A stretch of DNA of 64,000 nucleotides from Achromobacter insolitus. GTDB lineage: Bacteria; Pseudomonadota; Gammaproteobacteria; Burkholderiales; Burkholderiaceae_B. Where the stretch lies: the NCBI RefSeq assembly GCF_002209555.1, contig NZ_NJIF01000003.1, forward strand, positions 930,001 through 994,000, written 5' to 3'. A program made the position numbers and the translations under genes. This document shows positions 51,115-59,943 of the stretch, piece after piece; positions within the stretch are counted from its first letter, which is position 1; every line of letters starts with the position of its first letter. Below the pieces are notes generated by a model, which worked only from the letters and a program-made list of their open reading frames with translations, was not told the DNA's origin and searched no databases.

Positions 51115-52845
51115 ATGCTCCGAGACTTGAAAGTGCGCACCTGCATACTCGCACTGCTCTTCCTGTTGTCTGGCACCATGCTGGTGTCCAACGGCACCTC
51201 GTGGCTGAGCCTCAGCACCAGCAACCGCAACCTGGCCCACGTCAACGACGCCTACTCGCTACAGGCCACCGAGCTCAACAATGCCTACCTGCTATTGCTG
51301 CGCGCGCGCGTGCTGCTCGCCAACAGTTTCATGGACCTGGAACTGCAGCAGCACAAGGACGCGGCTGACGAACTGAAAGCCTCGATCGATCTCCAGTCCG
51401 ATGCCAATGCCCGGCTGGATGCCTTCATCAGGGATCCGCATCTGGAAGGCACCGACAGCCTGGTTGCCGAACTAGAAAAAGCCACGAAAGGCTACCGCGA
51501 CGTCACCAATGCGCAAATACGCGCGCTCACGCTCCGCGATCTGGACGCCTTCCGCTCGCTGGAGGCGGATTCGCGCAGCGTCACCCTCACCTTCAACGCC
51601 GCGGCCATGCGGTTCCTGGATTTCCTCGACAAGGCGACCACCGCCATGGTCGATGATGCGCAGGTCGATTACAAACGCGCCCGCACGGTGGTCCTCGCCA
51701 TGATCGCGATTTCCCTCGGCCTGACACTGCTGGCCTGGCTGTTCATGCGCGGCGTGGTCTTGCGCCCGCTGCAGGAAGCCGGCGCCTGCTTCGAGAAAAT
51801 CGCCGAAGGCGACTTCACCGGCCGCGTCGACGTTCGCAACAGCAACGAAATCGGACAGATGTTCGCGTCCATCAAGCGCATGCAGGAAAGCCTGACCCGC
51901 ACCGTGTCCGCAGTCCATCGGGGCGTGGAAGAAATCACCGTGGGCGCGCACCAGATCGCCGCCGGCAACCAGGACCTGTCCAGCCGCACCGAACAGCAGG
52001 CCGCCTCCCTGGAGGAAACCGCCGCCTCCATGGAAGAACTGGCAGCCACGGTCAAGCAGAACGCGGACAACGCGCGCCAGGCGAACCAACTCGCAGCCAC
52101 CGCCTCCGACGTGGCGCAACGCGGCAGCGCGGCCGTGGCGGAAGTCGTCCGCACCATGCAAGGCATCACCACCAGCTCGGGCAAGATCGTGGAAATCGTC
52201 TCGGTGATCGACGGCATTGCCTTCCAGACCAACATCCTGGCCTTGAACGCCGCCGTGGAAGCCGCCCGCGCGGGCGACCAGGGCAAGGGCTTCGCCGTGG
52301 TCGCAGGCGAAGTGCGGTCGCTGGCGCAAAGCAGCGCCCAGGCCGCCAAGGAAATCAAATTGCTGATCACCGATGCCGCCACCGCCGTCGAAGCGGGGTC
52401 CGGCCAGGTGGAGCAGGCCGGCTCCACCATGCAGGACATCGTCTCATCCGTAAGCCGCGTGGCCGACATCATGGGCGAAATCAGCGCCGCATCCGAAGAA
52501 CAGGCCACCGGTATCGAACAAGTCAACCGCGCGGTCTCGCAGATGGACGAAGTCACCCAGCAGAACGCCGCACTGGTCGAACAGGCCGCAGCGGCCTCCG
52601 GGTCGCTGGAAGAGCAGGCGGAGGGGCTGCGCAAGGCGGTCAGCATCTTCAAGATCAACGCCTCGGACGTCATCGATGTGTCCGCGCAACAAGTGGGCAG
52701 ATCCACCTCTGCGGCGTTACACCACGCCGCCCCGGCCAAATCCGCCGCCAATGAGCGCCCGGCCCGCAGCCCGCGCGCAGCCACGCCAGCCCTGAGCGCA
52801 GCTACCGCGGGCAAAGCCGAAGATCCCGACTGGGCCTCGTTCTGA
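51115..52845 (+). CDS. methyl-accepting chemotaxis protein (Tar/Tsr type)
   Basis: 576 residues. Membrane segment 1 is at residues 10-30, followed by a four-helix ligand-binding domain (to about residue 190), membrane segment 2 ([20 protein letters not shown]), a HAMP domain and a long signalling coiled coil with the conserved tip [37 protein letters not shown]. The protein ends DWASF, an xWxxF pentapeptide that docks CheR/CheB. AAGGA precedes the ATG. The ligand is unknown. The start lies just behind a terminator hairpin. Confidence 0.94.
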   Translation: MLRDLKVRTCILALLFLLSGTMLVSNGTSWLSLSTSNRNLAHVNDAYSLQATELNNAYLLLLRARVLLANSFMDLELQQHKDAADELKASIDLQSDANARLDAFIRDPHLEGTDSLVAELEKATKGYRDVTNAQIRALTLRDLDAFRSLEADSRSVTLTFNAAAMRFLDFLDKATTAMVDDAQVDYKRARTVVLAMIAISLGLTLLAWLFMRGVVLRPLQEAGACFEKIAEGDFTGRVDVRNSNEIGQMFASIKRMQESLTRTVSAVHRGVEEITVGAHQIAAGNQDLSSRTEQQAASLEETAASMEELAATVKQNADNARQANQLAATASDVAQRGSAAVAEVVRTMQGITTSSGKIVEIVSVIDGIAFQTNILALNAAVEAARAGDQGKGFAVVAGEVRSLAQSSAQAAKEIKLLITDAATAVEAGSGQVEQAGSTMQDIVSSVSRVADIMGEISAASEEQATGIEQVNRAVSQMDEVTQQNAALVEQAAAASGSLEEQAEGLRKAVSIFKINASDVIDVSAQQVGRSTSAALHHAAPAKSAANERPARSPRAATPALSAATAGKAEDPDWASF

Positions 52846-52857
52846 ACGCCGCTCGTC

Positions 52858-53772
52858 TCAGGAGCCGGCAAACGCCGGCAGGCGCAACTCGATCCGCCGC
52901 GCCACTTCGTTCGCGGCGGACGACAGCGGACGGCCCAGCCGCAGCAGCATCTGGCATTCAGGCGCGCTCAAGATGGGATGCGCGATGGGCAGCGCTACCA
53001 GCTCGCCGCTTGCCAGTTCATGGTGCACGCCCAGGTTGGGCATCAAGGTCACGCCAGCCCCCGTCATCGCGTACTGCTTGAGCACGCGCAACGAATTGGT
53101 GGTGAGGCTGGGCGTCAGATGTATGCGCTCCGTGAATTCCAGCAGGTCCACCGCCTGGCGCAAGCCATAGGGAGCGGACATCAGGGCGAAGGGATACGGC
53201 AGGATGTCCGCGATGGTCAGCGGGTCTCGCCGCGAGGCCAGGGCGTGGCCTCGGCCTGCCAGCAGGCACACCGGATGCTTGCGGCTGGCGCGACAGCGCA
53301 GCCGCGGGTCCACCGGCGGGTTGTAGGCCAACCCGATGTGGGCTGCATCCGTCGCCACCGCTTCGACCACTTCGTTCACAGAGCCCACATTGACGCTGAT
53401 GTTGATCTGCGGATACTCGATGCAGAACGGCCCCATCACGTGCTCCATCAGGCCGTCGATGAACCCCTCGCTGATCATCAGCTGCACATTGCCGCGCTGC
53501 ATGCCGCGCAATTCCTGCAGGCGCGCGTTCAGATGCTCCTGCTGGGCGCGGCACCCGCGGTGGTATTCCAGCAGCATGTCGGCCGCCTCGGTGGGCGTCA
53601 GCCCGCGCGAACGCCGCTCGAACAACTGCACGCCCAGCTCTTTTTCAAGCAGCTGTATCTGCCGACTGATGACGGAGGCCGCCGTATCCAGCTTGTCCGC
53701 GGCGCCTCGTATCGAGCCGCAGGCCATGACCTCGTTGAAGTACTTCAGGCGAACCTGGCTGATTTCCTGCAT
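52858..53772 (-). CDS. LysR-family transcriptional regulator
   Basis: 304 residues. The DNA-binding domain (LKYFNEVMACGSIRGAADKLDTAASVISRQIQLLEKELGVQLFERRSRG) is slightly unusual in its TAASVISRQ recognition helix. The effector domain follows (GNVQLMISEGFIDGLMEHVMG). It is divergent from the MFS and M81 genes, with two palindromes in the 195-nt gap, and probably controls them. Its 3' end is 12 nt from the chemoreceptor stop. Confidence 0.92.
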   Translation of the reverse strand: MQEISQVRLKYFNEVMACGSIRGAADKLDTAASVISRQIQLLEKELGVQLFERRSRGLTPTEAADMLLEYHRGCRAQQEHLNARLQELRGMQRGNVQLMISEGFIDGLMEHVMGPFCIEYPQINISVNVGSVNEVVEAVATDAAHIGLAYNPPVDPRLRCRASRKHPVCLLAGRGHALASRRDPLTIADILPYPFALMSAPYGLRQAVDLLEFTERIHLTPSLTTNSLRVLKQYAMTGAGVTLMPNLGVHHELASGELVALPIAHPILSAPECQMLLRLGRPLSSAANEVARRIELRLPAFAGS

Positions 53773-53820
53773 ACCCGCGTTCCTGGGGCGCTCGTCGGCG
53801 CCGGTTGAAGATGAACCCAG

Positions 53821-53849
53821 CGTTGCCCATAGGGCAACGATAATTTATC
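53821..53849. promoter_or_regulatory. adjoining palindromes in the LysR/MFS gap
   Basis: CGTTGCCC-ATA-GGGCAACG (53821-53839) runs into GATAA-T-TTATC (53839-53849), sharing one base. Both are perfect. They lie about 50-75 nt upstream of the LysR start and 120-150 nt upstream of the MFS start. They are the probable LysR site. Confidence 0.6.
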
Positions 53850-53967
53850 ACCCTGGTCATTGTTCGGAACGCCGCAGTCTTCCAATAATGGCGGCCCGGC
53901 AGCCATCGGGCTGCCAGCGCCAACCCCAGCAACCGCGGGCGCCAGACCCGCGCGAGGAGACATTGCA

Positions 53968-55269
53968 ATGCCACATCCGACCACGCCGGGCGCGGACCCG
54001 CGCCTGGCACCGCTATACCGCAAGATCACGTGGCGCCTGCTGCCCTTCTTGCTGCTTTGCTACGTGTTCGCCTACCTGGACCGCATCAACATCGGCTTCG
54101 CCAAACTGCAGATGCAGCAAGACATCGGGATTTCCGACGCCGTCTACGGCCTGGGCGCCGGCATCTTCTTCCTCGGCTACGTGCTCTTCGAAGTGCCCAG
54201 CAATCTGCTGCTGACCCGCATCGGCGCGCGCCGCACGATCAGCCGCATCATGGTGCTGTGGGGTCTGACCTCGGCCTCGATGCTGTTCGTGCAGGGGGAA
54301 TGGAGCTTCTACGTCCTGCGCTTCATGCTGGGGGTCTTCGAAGCCGGCTTCGCGCCCGGCATGATTTTCTACCTGACCTACTGGTACTCGCAGTCGCGCA
54401 TGGCCGGCGTCATGGCGGTGGTGATGCTGGCGGGTCCGATCGGCGGTATCGTCGGCGGCCCCGTGTCGGCCTGGATCATGACCGCGTTCTCTGGCGCGCA
54501 CGGCCTGGACGGCTGGCAGTGGATGTTCCTGCTGGAAGGCTTGCCCTGTGTGCTTCTGGGTGTGGTCGCCTACCGCTACCTGGATGACAAGCCCACCGAG
54601 GCACGCTGGCTCAGCGCCGAGGAAAAGGCGCTGCTGGCGGCCGACCTGGAGACCCGGGGCACGCACCAGAAGCATGCCTTCAAGCAGGTACTGCGCGACC
54701 CCGTCATCTACGGCATGGCCCTGACGTACTTCTGCCTGATCTGCGGCATTTATGCCGTCAGCTTCTGGCTGCCCACGCTGCTCAAGCTGGCGGGCGTGCG
54801 GGACACCATGGAGATCGGCCTGTACTCCGCCATCCCGTACATCGCGGCGGCCGTCTTCATGCTGTGGTTCGCACGCAGCTCCGACCGCATGCAGGAACGG
54901 CGCTGGCACACCCTGGTGCCCGCTCTGCTTGCCGGCGTGTCCCTGTGCATCGCTACCGCGGCGCCGACGCAATTCGCGCTATCCCTGACGGCCATCACAC
55001 TGGCCACGGGCTTCATGTGGGCCTCTTACACGGTATTCTGGGCGATTCCTTCGCAATACCTGAAAGGAGAGGCTGCGGCCGGCGGCATCGCCCTCATCAA
55101 CAGCATCGGCCTGCTGGGCGGATTCCTCAGCCCGTCGATCATCGGCTGGTCCAAGGAGGCCACCGGCACGCTGGCAGGCGGCCTGTATGTGATTTCCGCC
55201 TTGCTGGTGGCGGGAGCCTTGCTCCTGCTGGTCAATCGTCCGCCCCGTTCCGCGCCCGCCCGCGCCTGA
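53968..55269 (+). CDS. MFS transporter, anion:cation symporter type
   Basis: 433 residues from ATG 53968 (GAGGAG about 9 nt upstream). The first helices read LLPFLLLCYVFAYLDRINIGFAKLQMQQDIG, a signature of the anion:cation symporter (phthalate/tartrate/glucarate permease) family, followed by GIFFLGYVLFEVPSNLLL. It probably imports an organic anion or a peptide-like compound that the M81 enzyme encoded next, 24 nt away, then breaks down. The longer frame to 53860 has no ribosome site. Confidence 0.88.
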   Translation: MPHPTTPGADPRLAPLYRKITWRLLPFLLLCYVFAYLDRINIGFAKLQMQQDIGISDAVYGLGAGIFFLGYVLFEVPSNLLLTRIGARRTISRIMVLWGLTSASMLFVQGEWSFYVLRFMLGVFEAGFAPGMIFYLTYWYSQSRMAGVMAVVMLAGPIGGIVGGPVSAWIMTAFSGAHGLDGWQWMFLLEGLPCVLLGVVAYRYLDDKPTEARWLSAEEKALLAADLETRGTHQKHAFKQVLRDPVIYGMALTYFCLICGIYAVSFWLPTLLKLAGVRDTMEIGLYSAIPYIAAAVFMLWFARSSDRMQERRWHTLVPALLAGVSLCIATAAPTQFALSLTAITLATGFMWASYTVFWAIPSQYLKGEAAAGGIALINSIGLLGGFLSPSIIGWSKEATGTLAGGLYVISALLVAGALLLLVNRPPRSAPARA

Positions 55270-55293
55270 AGTCCCCACCCACAGGAAACGATC

Positions 55294-56787
55294 ATGCATA
55301 TTCTGGTTGCTGGCTTCCAGCATGAAACCAACACCTTCGCGCCCTCGAAGGCCGGCTATGAAAACTTCGTGCGAGGCGAAGGCTTTCCGGCCATGGTGCG
55401 CGGCAAGGACATGCTGGCGCTGCGCGAGGTCAACATTCCCGCGGGCGGCTTCATCAACGCGGTGCTGGCCGAAGGCCATACGGTGGAAACCGTCATCTGG
55501 GCGGGCGCGAGCCCCTCGGCGCACGTCACCCGCGATGCCTACGAACGGATCGCCGGCGAAATCCTGGAGGCAGCCCGCAGTGGGTCCTACGATGCGGTCT
55601 ACCTCGACCTGCACGGCGCCATGGTCGCCGAACACGTGGACGACGGCGAAGGCGAACTGCTGGCGCGCATGCGCCAGATCGTGGGCCCCGATGTACCGGT
55701 GATCGCCAGCCTGGACCTGCACGCCAACGTCACCGCGCAGATGCTCCAGGAAGCCGATGGCCTGGCCGCGTTCCGCACCTACCCGCACGTGGACATGGCC
55801 ACGACCGGCGAGCACGCGGCGCGTCTGCTGCAGGCGCGCATCGCAGCGGGCGACCACTGGCGCCGCAGCCAGCGCCGCCTGCCGTTCCTGATTCCGATCA
55901 ACGGCATGTGCACGATGCTGCAACCCTCGCAAGGCGTGTATGAACTGCTCGAGCGGCTGGAGCAAACGCCGGGGGTCGCCTCCATCTCGTTCGCTCCCGG
56001 CTTTCCGGCGGCGGACTTCCCCGAATGCGGTCCGGTAGTGTGGGCCTACGGGACGGATGCGGCGGCGGTCGAAAGCGTGACCGAAACCCTATATCAGCGC
56101 GTGCTGGAACTGGAACCGCAATGGTCGCCCGACTTCCTCGAACCCGCCGAAGCCGTGCGGCGCGCGCAGGCGCTGGCGGCGGGCGCGTCGCGTCCCGTGG
56201 TCATCGCCGACACACAGGACAATCCGGGCGCCGGCGGCGACGCCAACACCACGGGGATGCTGCGCGCCCTGGTGCAAGCCAATGCCCAGAACGCCGCCCT
56301 GGGGCTGTTCTACGACCCGGAAGCGGTGCGCCAGGCCCGCGCGGCCGGGGTCGGCAGCAAGCTGCGGCTACGCCTGGGCGGCCAGTCGGGCGTGGCGGGC
56401 GACTCGGCTTTCGAAGGCGAGTTCGAGGTCGAGACGCTGTCACCTGGCAAGCTGCGCTTTGACGGGCCGATGATGAACGGCATGGACGTGGATCTGGAAG
56501 CGGTGGCGGGCCTGCGCATCGGCGGCGTGCGGGTGGTGGTCAGCGCCACCAAATCGCAGATGCTGGACCGCAACCTGTTCCGCGTGGGCGGGGTGCAGCC
56601 CGAGGAAATGGCGATACTGGTCGTGAAGAGTTCGGTGCACTTCCGCGCGGATTTCCAGCCCATCGCCCATGAGGTCCTGGTGGCCAAGGCGCCCGGCCCC
56701 ATGCAGGCCGATCCGGCCGACCTTCCCTGGACCCGGCTGCAACCCGGAATCCGCGTGCGTCCGCAAGGCAAGCCGTTCTCCTATTGA
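55294..56787 (+). CDS. M81-family metallopeptidase (MlrC/microcystinase-like)
   Basis: 497 residues. Family motifs are near the N-terminus (AGFQHETNTFAPSK), then YLDLHGAMVAEH, SLDLHANVT and FRTYPHVDM, which supply the zinc-binding Asp and His residues. DTQDNPGAGGDANTTGML is in the C-terminal domain. MlrC proteins cleave linearised microcystin peptides, but most members of this family have no known substrate and sit with transporters in catabolic loci. It is translated with the MFS gene and followed by a hairpin terminator. Confidence 0.9.
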   Translation: MHILVAGFQHETNTFAPSKAGYENFVRGEGFPAMVRGKDMLALREVNIPAGGFINAVLAEGHTVETVIWAGASPSAHVTRDAYERIAGEILEAARSGSYDAVYLDLHGAMVAEHVDDGEGELLARMRQIVGPDVPVIASLDLHANVTAQMLQEADGLAAFRTYPHVDMATTGEHAARLLQARIAAGDHWRRSQRRLPFLIPINGMCTMLQPSQGVYELLERLEQTPGVASISFAPGFPAADFPECGPVVWAYGTDAAAVESVTETLYQRVLELEPQWSPDFLEPAEAVRRAQALAAGASRPVVIADTQDNPGAGGDANTTGMLRALVQANAQNAALGLFYDPEAVRQARAAGVGSKLRLRLGGQSGVAGDSAFEGEFEVETLSPGKLRFDGPMMNGMDVDLEAVAGLRIGGVRVVVSATKSQMLDRNLFRVGGVQPEEMAILVVKSSVHFRADFQPIAHEVLVAKAPGPMQADPADLPWTRLQPGIRVRPQGKPFSY

Positions 56788-56791
56788 GTCC

Positions 56792-56821
56792 AGCCAAACC
56801 GCGCGCCGCCGCGGTTTGGCT
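56792..56821 (+). terminator. terminator after the M81 gene
   Basis: Perfect 11-bp arms AGCCAAACCGC/GCGGTTTGGCT around 8 nt, starting 4 nt after the stop. A short TT follows, so termination may be moderate. Confidence 0.65.
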
Positions 56822-56850
56822 TTCGGGCGTTGCGGTGGCAGACTGGCGGC

Positions 56851-57372
56851 ATGAAGAAGTTCTTCACATTTGCCTACCCCTGCCTCGGCGCGCCGGACTC
56901 CGACTTCATCGAAGCATTCCGGCGGCAGCATGATGGCCAGCACCCGCTCGCCAAAGCGCATTTCACGATGGCGTTTGGTTGCGCCGGCATCGACGAACAG
57001 GCCTACTTGCTGCACCTTGAAGAAGTGGCCCGCAAGCAAGGTCCTATCAGCTTCGCATGCCGCTACGCCATGCTGGGCGCGGACGCGGCGCACGCATATG
57101 CGTACCTGGTTCCCGACGAAGGCTACAGCTCGCTGTCCCGCCTGCACGATGCCTTGTACCGCCAGGTGCTCGCGCCGACCCTGCGCCTGGACATTCCCTA
57201 TGTGCCGCACATCACCATTGGGTCTTCCACCAACCGCGCGCTGATGAAATCGCTGTGCGACGAACTGAACCAGGGCGGGCTGGAAATCCGCGGCTCGGTG
57301 GACAGGTTGACGATGGTCGCGCTGGAAAACGGCGTGCTGACCGACCTGACATCGGCACGGCTTTCCGGCTGA
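56851..57372 (+). CDS. 2H phosphoesterase (2'-5' RNA ligase family)
   Basis: 173 residues with two HxT-type motifs about 120 residues apart: AHFTMAF (residue about 33) and PHITIGSS (residue about 118). These define the 2H superfamily, which acts on 2',3'-cyclic phosphates or 2'-5' linked RNA. ATG 56851 (MKKFFTFAYPCLG) is chosen because the residues before it are not conserved. The physiological substrate is unknown. It stands alone, convergent with riboflavin synthase. Confidence 0.85.
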   Translation: MKKFFTFAYPCLGAPDSDFIEAFRRQHDGQHPLAKAHFTMAFGCAGIDEQAYLLHLEEVARKQGPISFACRYAMLGADAAHAYAYLVPDEGYSSLSRLHDALYRQVLAPTLRLDIPYVPHITIGSSTNRALMKSLCDELNQGGLEIRGSVDRLTMVALENGVLTDLTSARLSG

Positions 57373-57405
57373 CGGGCGGCGCGCCGCCCCTTTGGGCGCG
57401 GCGGC

Positions 57406-58110
57406 TTACTTGAGCTTGGGCTGCGGGCTGACGAAATCCTCCAGCGTCAGGCCCTTTTCCTTCAGGATGGCTTCCAGCAGCGGCTGCAGCTTGCCCAGGC
57501 TTTCCTGGACCGTTTCGCGCACGGTATCGACCACCACCTGCGTGCTGCGCTCGATCTCGATATTGACGAAATCGCCCACCTGTTTGTCTTCGAACACCGT
57601 CATGCGGCGGGTTTCGGGAATCAGCCAGACCTCGAACCAGCCTTCGGCGCGATTGACTTCCGATACGGTGAGGCTGGCGCCATTGATGGCGATATAGCCC
57701 TTGGCGAACACGTACTTGCGGAAAGCCTCCGGAATGCTGAAGCGCATCAGTCGGTTGGTATCCGAGGACTTCACCATCACCACTTCGGACGTGAAATCGA
57801 CATGGCCGGACAAAGGATGGCCGCCGATCTCGGCGCCGTCCTTGGCGGCGCGTTCCACGTTGGCGCGGTCGCCCTCGTGGTAGCTGCCCAGAGTGGTAAT
57901 GGCCAGGCTTTGCAGCATGACGTCGAAGGTCGCCTGGTTCTCGGACAGGATCTCGGTGACGGTCAGGCAAACGCCATCCGTCGACACACTGGCGCCTATG
58001 GCCAGGTCCACGCAGAAACCAGGGGGGAAATCCAGAGTGAAAGTGCGCAGGCCTTCGCGATCCGCGATCTTGGCGATCTTCGCGGTGCCTTGAACAATAC
58101 CGGTGAACAT
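57406..58110 (-). CDS. ribE: riboflavin synthase alpha chain
   Basis: 234 residues made of two similar lumazine-binding domains. The first begins MFTGIVQGTAKI, with SVSTDGVCLTVTE and, further on, GHPLSGHVD. The second has GYIAINGASLTVSEV near its middle. The enzyme dismutates two lumazines to riboflavin and a pyrimidine. It is about 20 residues longer than usual, with a C-terminal helix (LGKLQPLLEAILKEKGLTLEDF) resembling the variant found in several proteobacteria. No FMN riboswitch is visible in the 92 nt upstream, and no other rib gene is adjacent. Confidence 0.88.
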   Translation of the reverse strand: MFTGIVQGTAKIAKIADREGLRTFTLDFPPGFCVDLAIGASVSTDGVCLTVTEILSENQATFDVMLQSLAITTLGSYHEGDRANVERAAKDGAEIGGHPLSGHVDFTSEVVMVKSSDTNRLMRFSIPEAFRKYVFAKGYIAINGASLTVSEVNRAEGWFEVWLIPETRRMTVFEDKQVGDFVNIEIERSTQVVVDTVRETVQESLGKLQPLLEAILKEKGLTLEDFVSPQPKLK

Positions 58111-58202
58111 ACGGATCCTGAATGCGGGGCGGCGCGCCCCTGAAGCAAAACATCAACGTTAACCGATATTTTGCCAGGGGCCGCGCGACCCGCGCGCCAG
58201 GA

Positions 58203-59636
58203 TCAGTGGCGGATGGCGATCGTCTTCAGGGTGGTGAAGCCATACAGCGCTTCAAAGCCCTTTTCGCGGCCGTAGCCCGATTGGCGCGAACCGCCGAAGG
58301 GCAGTTCCACGCCGCCGCCGGCGCCATAGTTGTTGACGAACACCTGGCCGGCGCGCAGCTTGCGCGCCAGGCGCAACTGACGGCCGCCGTCGCGGGTCCA
58401 GACGCCAGCCACCAGGCCATACAGCGTGCCGTTGGCGATTTCCAGCGCCTCTTCCTCGGTGTCGAACACCATCGCGGCCAGCACGGGGCCGAAGACTTCT
58501 TCCTGCGCCAGGCGGCTGTTGGGCGGGACGTCGCGGAACAGCACGGGCGGCTGGTAGAAGCCGGCCTCGGGCGTGCCTTCCTTGAGCTTGCCGCGCGCCG
58601 CAACCTTCAGGCCGTCGGCCTCGGCTTCCGCCAGGAAACCGCGCACGCGGTCCTGCTGGCGGGCGTTGATCAGCGGACCCACGTCCAGATCGGCCGCGGC
58701 CGGACCGGTGACCGTGGCCGAGAATGCGTCGGACAGGCGCTTGAGCACGGTCTCGTATACGCCGCGCTGGATCAGCACACGGCTGCCGGCCGAGCAGGTC
58801 TGGCCGGCATTCTGGATGATGGCGGCCAGCAGCACAGGCATGGCGGCGTCCAGGTCGGCATCGTCGAACACGATCTGGGGCGACTTGCCGCCCAGCTCCA
58901 ACGTTACCGGCACGTGGTTTTCCGCGGCGGCGTGCGCCACCATCTTGCCCGTTTGCGGCGAGCCGGTGAAGGAGATGTGGTCGATGCCCGGATGGGCGGA
59001 CAGCGCCGCGCCGGCTTCATGGCCATAGCCCGTGCAGATGTTCAGGGCGCCGGCGGGCAGGCCCGCGTCGGAGGCGATTTCCGCCAGCTTCAAGAGCGAC
59101 AGGCAGGCATCCTCCGCCGGCTTGACCACGCACGCGTTGCCTGCGGCCAGCGCCGCGCCCACGCTGCGGCCGAAGATCTGCAAGGGGTAGTTCCACGGCA
59201 CGATGTGGCCGGTGACGCCGTGCGCCTCGCGCACCGTCAGCACGGTGAAGCCGGGGGTGTAGGGGATGGTTTCGCCGTGCAGCTTGTCGACCGCGCCGGC
59301 ATAGAACTCGAAATAGCGGGCCACGGCGGCGGCGTCGGCGCGAGCCTGCTTGATGGGCTTGCCCGTGTCGGCCGACTCCAGCTGCGCCAGCTCTTCCTGG
59401 CGGTCCAGCAGCGCGAAGGCGATGCGCATCAACAGGCGGCTGCGCGCGGCGGGGGCCATCTGGCCCCACTCGCCCTCAAACGCTTCCCGCGCTGCAGTGA
59501 CGGCGCGGTCCACATCCGCGGCGCCCGAGCGGGCGATCGCCTCGAAGGGCTTGCCATCGGACGGGTTCAGGACGGGAATGGTTTCACCGGTGGCGGCGGC
59601 CACCCATTGGTTGGCGATAAAGTTCTTCTGAGTCAC
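58203..59636 (-). CDS. NAD(P)-dependent aldehyde dehydrogenase
   Basis: 477 residues from the GTG at 59636 (VTQKNFIANQWVAA). Motifs include PWNYPLQIFGRSVGAALAAGNACVVKPA, the catalytic Glu in VTLELGGKSPQI and the catalytic Cys in NAGQTCSAGSRVL, with the C-terminal LPFGGSRQSGYGREKG. It belongs to the broad betaine/hydroxymuconic/4-aminobutyraldehyde group, and the substrate cannot be told. It is divergent from a GntR gene across 307 nt that contain two matching dyads, so it is probably under that regulator together with the SDR. Confidence 0.9.
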   Translation of the reverse strand: MTQKNFIANQWVAAATGETIPVLNPSDGKPFEAIARSGAADVDRAVTAAREAFEGEWGQMAPAARSRLLMRIAFALLDRQEELAQLESADTGKPIKQARADAAAVARYFEFYAGAVDKLHGETIPYTPGFTVLTVREAHGVTGHIVPWNYPLQIFGRSVGAALAAGNACVVKPAEDACLSLLKLAEIASDAGLPAGALNICTGYGHEAGAALSAHPGIDHISFTGSPQTGKMVAHAAAENHVPVTLELGGKSPQIVFDDADLDAAMPVLLAAIIQNAGQTCSAGSRVLIQRGVYETVLKRLSDAFSATVTGPAAADLDVGPLINARQQDRVRGFLAEAEADGLKVAARGKLKEGTPEAGFYQPPVLFRDVPPNSRLAQEEVFGPVLAAMVFDTEEEALEIANGTLYGLVAGVWTRDGGRQLRLARKLRAGQVFVNNYGAGGGVELPFGGSRQSGYGREKGFEALYGFTTLKTIAIRH

Positions 59637-59789
59637 GATGTGCGGAGTAAAGTAGCGGCCGGACGGCCGGTTGCGGGATGGATTCGTCTCCAGGCGTGGC
59701 TGCCGGCTCGGGGCCGCAACCGCGCCGCTCGCGGTGTCGCGCGAGTCGCGTTTTGGTATCGAGCCAAGGTACGGGAGCGGCCGGCAACT

Positions 59790-59806
59790 TGTCAATTGGA
59801 TTGACA
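59790..59806. promoter_or_regulatory. 17-bp palindrome in the aldehyde dehydrogenase/GntR gap
   Basis: TGTCAAT-TGG-ATTGACA, perfect 7-bp arms, 154 nt upstream of the dehydrogenase start. It shares the TTGTCA/TGACA core with a second site at 59899-59917. It is the probable operator of the FCD-type regulator. The rest of the 307-nt gap (59637-59943) shows no other gene or RNA. Confidence 0.6.
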
Positions 59807-59898
59807 GCTTTTGTCCCAAGAGTCAGGATATTTTCCAACGACCTGGGGTAATCCCTAATAATTCAGCGGGCTTAATGCCACCCCGCGCCACCCCGGAT

Positions 59899-59917
59899 TT
59901 GTCATGGCGACTGACAA
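59899..59917. promoter_or_regulatory. second related dyad upstream of the GntR gene
   Basis: TTGTCA, 7 nt, TGACAA: perfect 6-bp arms, 27 nt upstream of the GntR ATG. The half-site equals that of the site at 59790-59806. Likely autoregulation. Confidence 0.5.
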
Positions 59918-59943
59918 GCCCGGCTAAACGAGTAGGAGCGCCG

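Noticed and set aside
57374-57389. GGGCGGC-GC-GCCGCCC palindrome between the 2H phosphoesterase and riboflavin synthase genes
   Set aside because: It could be a terminator, but in such GC-rich DNA a short GC-only palindrome with a 2-nt loop and no T-run is weak evidence.
58111-58202. FMN riboswitch upstream of riboflavin synthase
   Set aside because: The 92-nt gap is too short for the element and shows none of its conserved blocks.
58122-59804. 560-codon plus-strand open frame opposite the aldehyde dehydrogenase
   Set aside because: The minus-strand frame contains all dehydrogenase motifs; the plus frame shows none.
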